This document shows, in pieces, positions 61,387-64,000 of a DNA stretch of 64,000 bases (position 1 is the first letter of the stretch; each line of letters opens with the position of its first letter). This DNA comes from Saccharothrix luteola (GTDB lineage: Bacteria; Actinomycetota; Actinomycetes; Mycobacteriales; Pseudonocardiaceae): NCBI RefSeq assembly GCF_020859565.1, contig NZ_JAJHUO010000041.1:1-64000 (forward strand). Direction: 5' to 3'. The notes below the pieces were generated by a model. The model made no database searches and was not told the origin of the DNA. It saw only the letters and a list, made by a program, of their open reading frames with translations. Made by a program: the position numbers and the translations under genes.

Positions 61387-62441
61387 CCGTGCGGTGCAAC
61401 CCCCACCTGTTCGACCTGCTCGGCAACACCCCCGTCGCCCGCATCGACACGCCGCTGCCCCACCGGCACGGCGGGTTCTGGGCGAAGCTGGAGTGCCTGA
61501 GCGCGGGCGGGATGAAGGCGCGGTCGGCGGTCGCGATGCTGCTGGCCGCACGGGAGCGCGGTGAGCTGCGCCCCGGCGCGGTGGTCGTGGAGTCGACCAG
61601 CGGCACGCTCGGCCTCGGGTTGGCGTTCGCCGGCCAGGCGTTGGGTCACCCGGTCGTGCTGGTAGTCGACCACGAGCTGGAGCCGTCGATGCGCGCGTTG
61701 CTGCGCGCGCACGGCGCGCGGCTGGAGGTCGTGGACCGGCCGCACCCGACCGGCGGCTGGCAGCAGGCCAGGCTGGACCGGCTGCGCGCCGTGCTGCGCG
61801 GCCTGCCCGGCGCGTACTGGCCCGACCAGTACAACAACCCCGACAACCCCGCCGGGTACGCGGGACTGGCGCGGGAGCTCGCGGCCCAGCTCGACCACGC
61901 GGACGTGCTGGTGTGCAGCGTCGGCACGGGCGGGCACAGCGCCGGCGTCGTCACCGCCCTGCGCGGGCACTGGCCGGACGTGCGGCTGATCGGCGTGGAC
62001 ACCGTCGGCTCGACGATCTTCGGCCAGCCCGCCCGGCAACGGGTCATGCGCGGGCTGGGCAGCAGCATCCACCCGCGCAACGTCGCCTACGAGGAGTTCG
62101 ACGAGGTGCACTGGCTCGGCCCGGTCGAGGTGGTCGACGCGTGCCGCCGCCTGGCGCGGGACTGCTTCGTCACCGGCGGCTGGAGCACGGGCGCGGTCGC
62201 CCTGGTGTCGGCGTGGGTGGCGCGCGTCGAGCCCGGCGCGACCGTGGTGACGATCTTCCCGGACGGCCCGCACCGCTACCTCGGCACCATCTTCGACGAC
62301 GATTTCTGCCAGGCACGGGGCTTGCTCGGCACACCGGAGGACCGGCCGGTCGAGATCGCGGACACCGCCGGGATCGAGGTCACGAGCTGGGCGAGGTGCC
62401 GGACGGTCTACGCGCCCAAGGCTGTCGGGGTGCCGGTGTGA
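61383..62441 (+). CDS. PLP-dependent cysteine-synthase-fold enzyme (SbnA-like)
   Basis: A 352-residue fold-type II PLP enzyme. The Schiff-base lysine is Lys46 in LSAGGMKARSAV, the substrate/phosphate loop is ESTSGTLGLGLAFAG (70-84, TSGTLG replacing TSGNTG of cysteine synthases) and the PLP-phosphate loop is GTGGHSAGV (181-189). A C-terminal extension of about 50 residues follows. Relatives with such changes make diaminopropionate precursors or beta-substituted alanines from O-phospho- or O-acetylserine, as SbnA does in staphyloferrin B synthesis. GTG overlaps the DUF364 stop (GTGA). It probably makes the non-protein amino acid used by the ligase. No SbnB-type partner is seen in the window. 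Confidence 0.9.
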   Translation: MTVRCNPHLFDLLGNTPVARIDTPLPHRHGGFWAKLECLSAGGMKARSAVAMLLAARERGELRPGAVVVESTSGTLGLGLAFAGQALGHPVVLVVDHELEPSMRALLRAHGARLEVVDRPHPTGGWQQARLDRLRAVLRGLPGAYWPDQYNNPDNPAGYAGLARELAAQLDHADVLVCSVGTGGHSAGVVTALRGHWPDVRLIGVDTVGSTIFGQPARQRVMRGLGSSIHPRNVAYEEFDEVHWLGPVEVVDACRRLARDCFVTGGWSTGAVALVSAWVARVEPGATVVTIFPDGPHRYLGTIFDDDFCQARGLLGTPEDRPVEIADTAGIEVTSWARCRTVYAPKAVGVPV

Positions 62442-63466
62442 AGCTCGACTGGACCGGGTACGGCCTGGAGCTGCGGTCGCCGTTGCGCATCTCGCGGTCG
62501 GTGATGGCCCGTCGCGACGCCGTGCGCGTGGTCGTGGAGTGGGACGGGGTCCGCGGCCACGGCGAGGTCGTGACCAGCCAGTACTACGGGCTGGACGTGG
62601 AGCGGATCACCGGCCTGCTCCGCGAGCTGGCGCCTGTGGTCGCCGACTGCGCGGACCCCGCGGAACTCCGGGAACGCCTGCCCGAGCTGCCGCCGGGCGT
62701 GCTCGCCGCCGTGGACGCCGCGCTGCACGACCTGGCCGCGTTGCGCGACGGGGTGCCGGTGCACGTGTCGCTCGGCATTCCACAGTGGACTGACGTGCCG
62801 ACGGCGTACACGATCGGCATCGGTACACCGGACGACGCCGCCGCCGAGGCCGAAGCGCTGGCCGTGCGCGGGTTCACCGTGCTGAAGGTCAAGGTCGGCT
62901 CGGCCGACGACATCGCCCGGGTCACCGCCGTGCGGGCAGCCGCGCCCGACGCCCGCCTCATCCTCGACCCGAACGGCGGCTGGACGGCCGAGGAGACCGT
63001 GCGGGTGGTCGACCGGCTCACCGGGGTCGACGCGCTGGAACAGCCGATCCCGCCCGGTCACCGGGACGACCTGGCGTGGTTGCGCGAGCGGTGCCCGGTG
63101 CCGTTGATCGCGGACGAGGACGCCGCCACCGTCGCCGACGTGCGGGCGTTGGCGGGTCTGGTCGACGGGGTGAACGTCAAGCTGGCCAAGTGCGGCGGGA
63201 TCACCGCCGCCCGGGAGGTCGTCGACGTCGCGCGCGAGTGCGGCCTGGACGTGATGCTCGGCTGCCTGGTGGCCAGCTCGCTGGGCATCGCGCCCGCCGT
63301 GCACCTGACCGGCTACGCGCGCTGGGTCGACCTGGACGGCCACCTGCTGCTGGCCGACGACCCGTGGACCGGCATCGGCGGCGAGGACGGCACCCTGCGC
63401 CTGGCCGGCGCGCCCGGTCTCGGCGTCGCGCCCGCCACCGACTCCGGCGGGGTCGTGCGCCGATGA
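62438..63466 (+). CDS. Enolase-superfamily dipeptide epimerase-like enzyme
   Basis: A 342-residue member of the muconate-lactonising/dipeptide epimerase subgroup. The catalytic lysine pair is KVKVG (Lys150, Lys152), metal ligands are Asp177 (LDPNGGW), Glu201 (LEQPIPPG) and Asp226 (ADEDAAT), and the opposite base is in VNVKLAKCGGI. This matches L-Ala-D/L-Glu epimerase-type enzymes, which flip the alpha-carbon of one residue of a dipeptide. GTG overlaps the PLP-enzyme stop by 4 nt. In this operon it would set stereochemistry of the ligase product; that is inferred. Confidence 0.9.
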   Translation: MKLDWTGYGLELRSPLRISRSVMARRDAVRVVVEWDGVRGHGEVVTSQYYGLDVERITGLLRELAPVVADCADPAELRERLPELPPGVLAAVDAALHDLAALRDGVPVHVSLGIPQWTDVPTAYTIGIGTPDDAAAEAEALAVRGFTVLKVKVGSADDIARVTAVRAAAPDARLILDPNGGWTAEETVRVVDRLTGVDALEQPIPPGHRDDLAWLRERCPVPLIADEDAATVADVRALAGLVDGVNVKLAKCGGITAAREVVDVARECGLDVMLGCLVASSLGIAPAVHLTGYARWVDLDGHLLLADDPWTGIGGEDGTLRLAGAPGLGVAPATDSGGVVRR

Positions 63467-64000
63467 GGCGCTTCCCGCTGTCCGTGCGCCTGCTGCTGGT
63501 CAACCAGTTCGGCGTGAACACCGGCTTCTACCTGCTGATCCCCTACCTCGCCACGCACCTCGGCGACCTCGGCCTGTCGGTCGCCGCCATCGGCACCGTG
63601 CTCGGCGTGCGGACGTTGAGCCAGCAGGGCCTGTTCCTGGTCGGCGGCTCGGCGGCCGACCGGCTCGGGCCCCGGCGGGTCATCATCGCGGGCTGCGCGG
63701 TCCGGGCCGTCGGCTTCGGGCTGTTCGCGGCGGGCGAGTCGGTGGCGGTGCTGCTGGCCGCCTCCGTCCTCAGCGGACTGGCCGGCGCGTTGTTCAACCC
63801 CGCCGTGCGCGCGTACATCGCCGACGAGTCGTCCGACCGGGCGGGCGCGTTCGCGCTGTTCAACGTCTACGGGCAGGCGGGCGCGCTGGCCGGGCCGCTG
63901 CTGGGCGGCCTGCTGGTGCTGTGGGACTTCCGGGTCGCGGCGCTGGTGGCGGCCGGGATCTTCGCCGCGCTCACGGTCGCGCAAGCCGTCGTGCTGCCCG
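63463..64000 (+). CDS. MFS transporter, 3' end outside window
   Basis: The first 179 residues of a major facilitator protein, open to the window end. It begins MRRFPLSVRLLLVNQFGVNTGFYLLIPYLATHLGDLGLSVAAIGTVLG, then motif A-like GGSAADRLGPRRVIIAG and LSGLAGALFNPAVRAYIAD, as in MdtH-like and siderophore-export MFS proteins. ATG at 63463 overlaps the epimerase stop by 4 nt. It most likely exports the product of the operon. The missing part and later genes lie beyond the window. Confidence 0.9.
   Translation, partial: MRRFPLSVRLLLVNQFGVNTGFYLLIPYLATHLGDLGLSVAAIGTVLGVRTLSQQGLFLVGGSAADRLGPRRVIIAGCAVRAVGFGLFAAGESVAVLLAASVLSGLAGALFNPAVRAYIADESSDRAGAFALFNVYGQAGALAGPLLGGLLVLWDFRVAALVAAGIFAALTVAQAVVLP

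Overview
The window is high-GC actinomycete DNA with frequent GTG starts, 4-nt ATGA/GTGA gene overlaps, many NarL-type two-component systems and many apparently leaderless genes. Gene content (GH92, GH6 and GH51 glycosidases, CGNR and double-MerR regulators, DUF1062) fits a filamentous actinomycete, probably Pseudonocardiales (Saccharothrix/Lentzea/Actinosynnema type). That placement is an inference from gene style; there is no rRNA or marker gene to confirm it. I saw no tRNA, rRNA or CRISPR array.

Layout. 1-1.5 kb: end of an IS30-family transposase, then a G/T-skewed, repeat-rich gap. 1.5-9.4 kb: a lipoprotein, a drug-type ABC exporter divergent from a double-MerR regulator, an operon of serine hydrolase + histidine kinase + response regulator, a methyltransferase and a DUF1062 protein. 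9.7-17.8 kb: secreted GH92 mannosidase, a kinase/degenerate-kinase/regulator trio, a choice-of-anchor-K + lamin-tail protein and a secreted GH6 glucanase. 17.9-27.7 kb: MarR regulator with an MFS exporter and a flavin/F420 reductase-like protein, a second MFS exporter, a SigG-like ECF sigma factor divergent from an alpha/beta hydrolase, and an AraC-VOC-UvrA-like set. 27.8-33.9 kb: a complete arabinoside utilisation locus (GH51, ABC sugar importer, LacI repressor) with three matching candidate operators.

34-47.5 kb: three more NarL-type two-component systems, each next to a divergent likely target (ABC exporter with an extracellular beta domain, a D-Ala-D-Ala-carboxypeptidase-like serine hydrolase, a TAP-like hydrolase), with inverted repeats in the shared promoter regions; also a GT1 glycosyltransferase and an S4 RNA-binding protein. 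47.6-55.7 kb: TPR protein, secreted sorbosone dehydrogenase-LamG fusion and a five-gene branched-chain-amino-acid-type ABC importer (livKHMGF order) with a clear promoter and palindromic operator. 56.2-59 kb: acyl-CoA dehydrogenase, EamA exporter and a CGNR regulator.

59.1-64 kb, running off the edge: the most interesting unit. A Fur/Zur-type 7-1-7 box lies over the -10 of an operon encoding an ATP-grasp ligase, a DUF364 protein, a cysteine-synthase-fold PLP enzyme, a dipeptide-epimerase-type enolase and an MFS transporter; the last four are coupled by 4-nt overlaps. The set looks like a metal-regulated small amino-acid/dipeptide metallophore pathway with its exporter. I do not recognise it as a characterised system.
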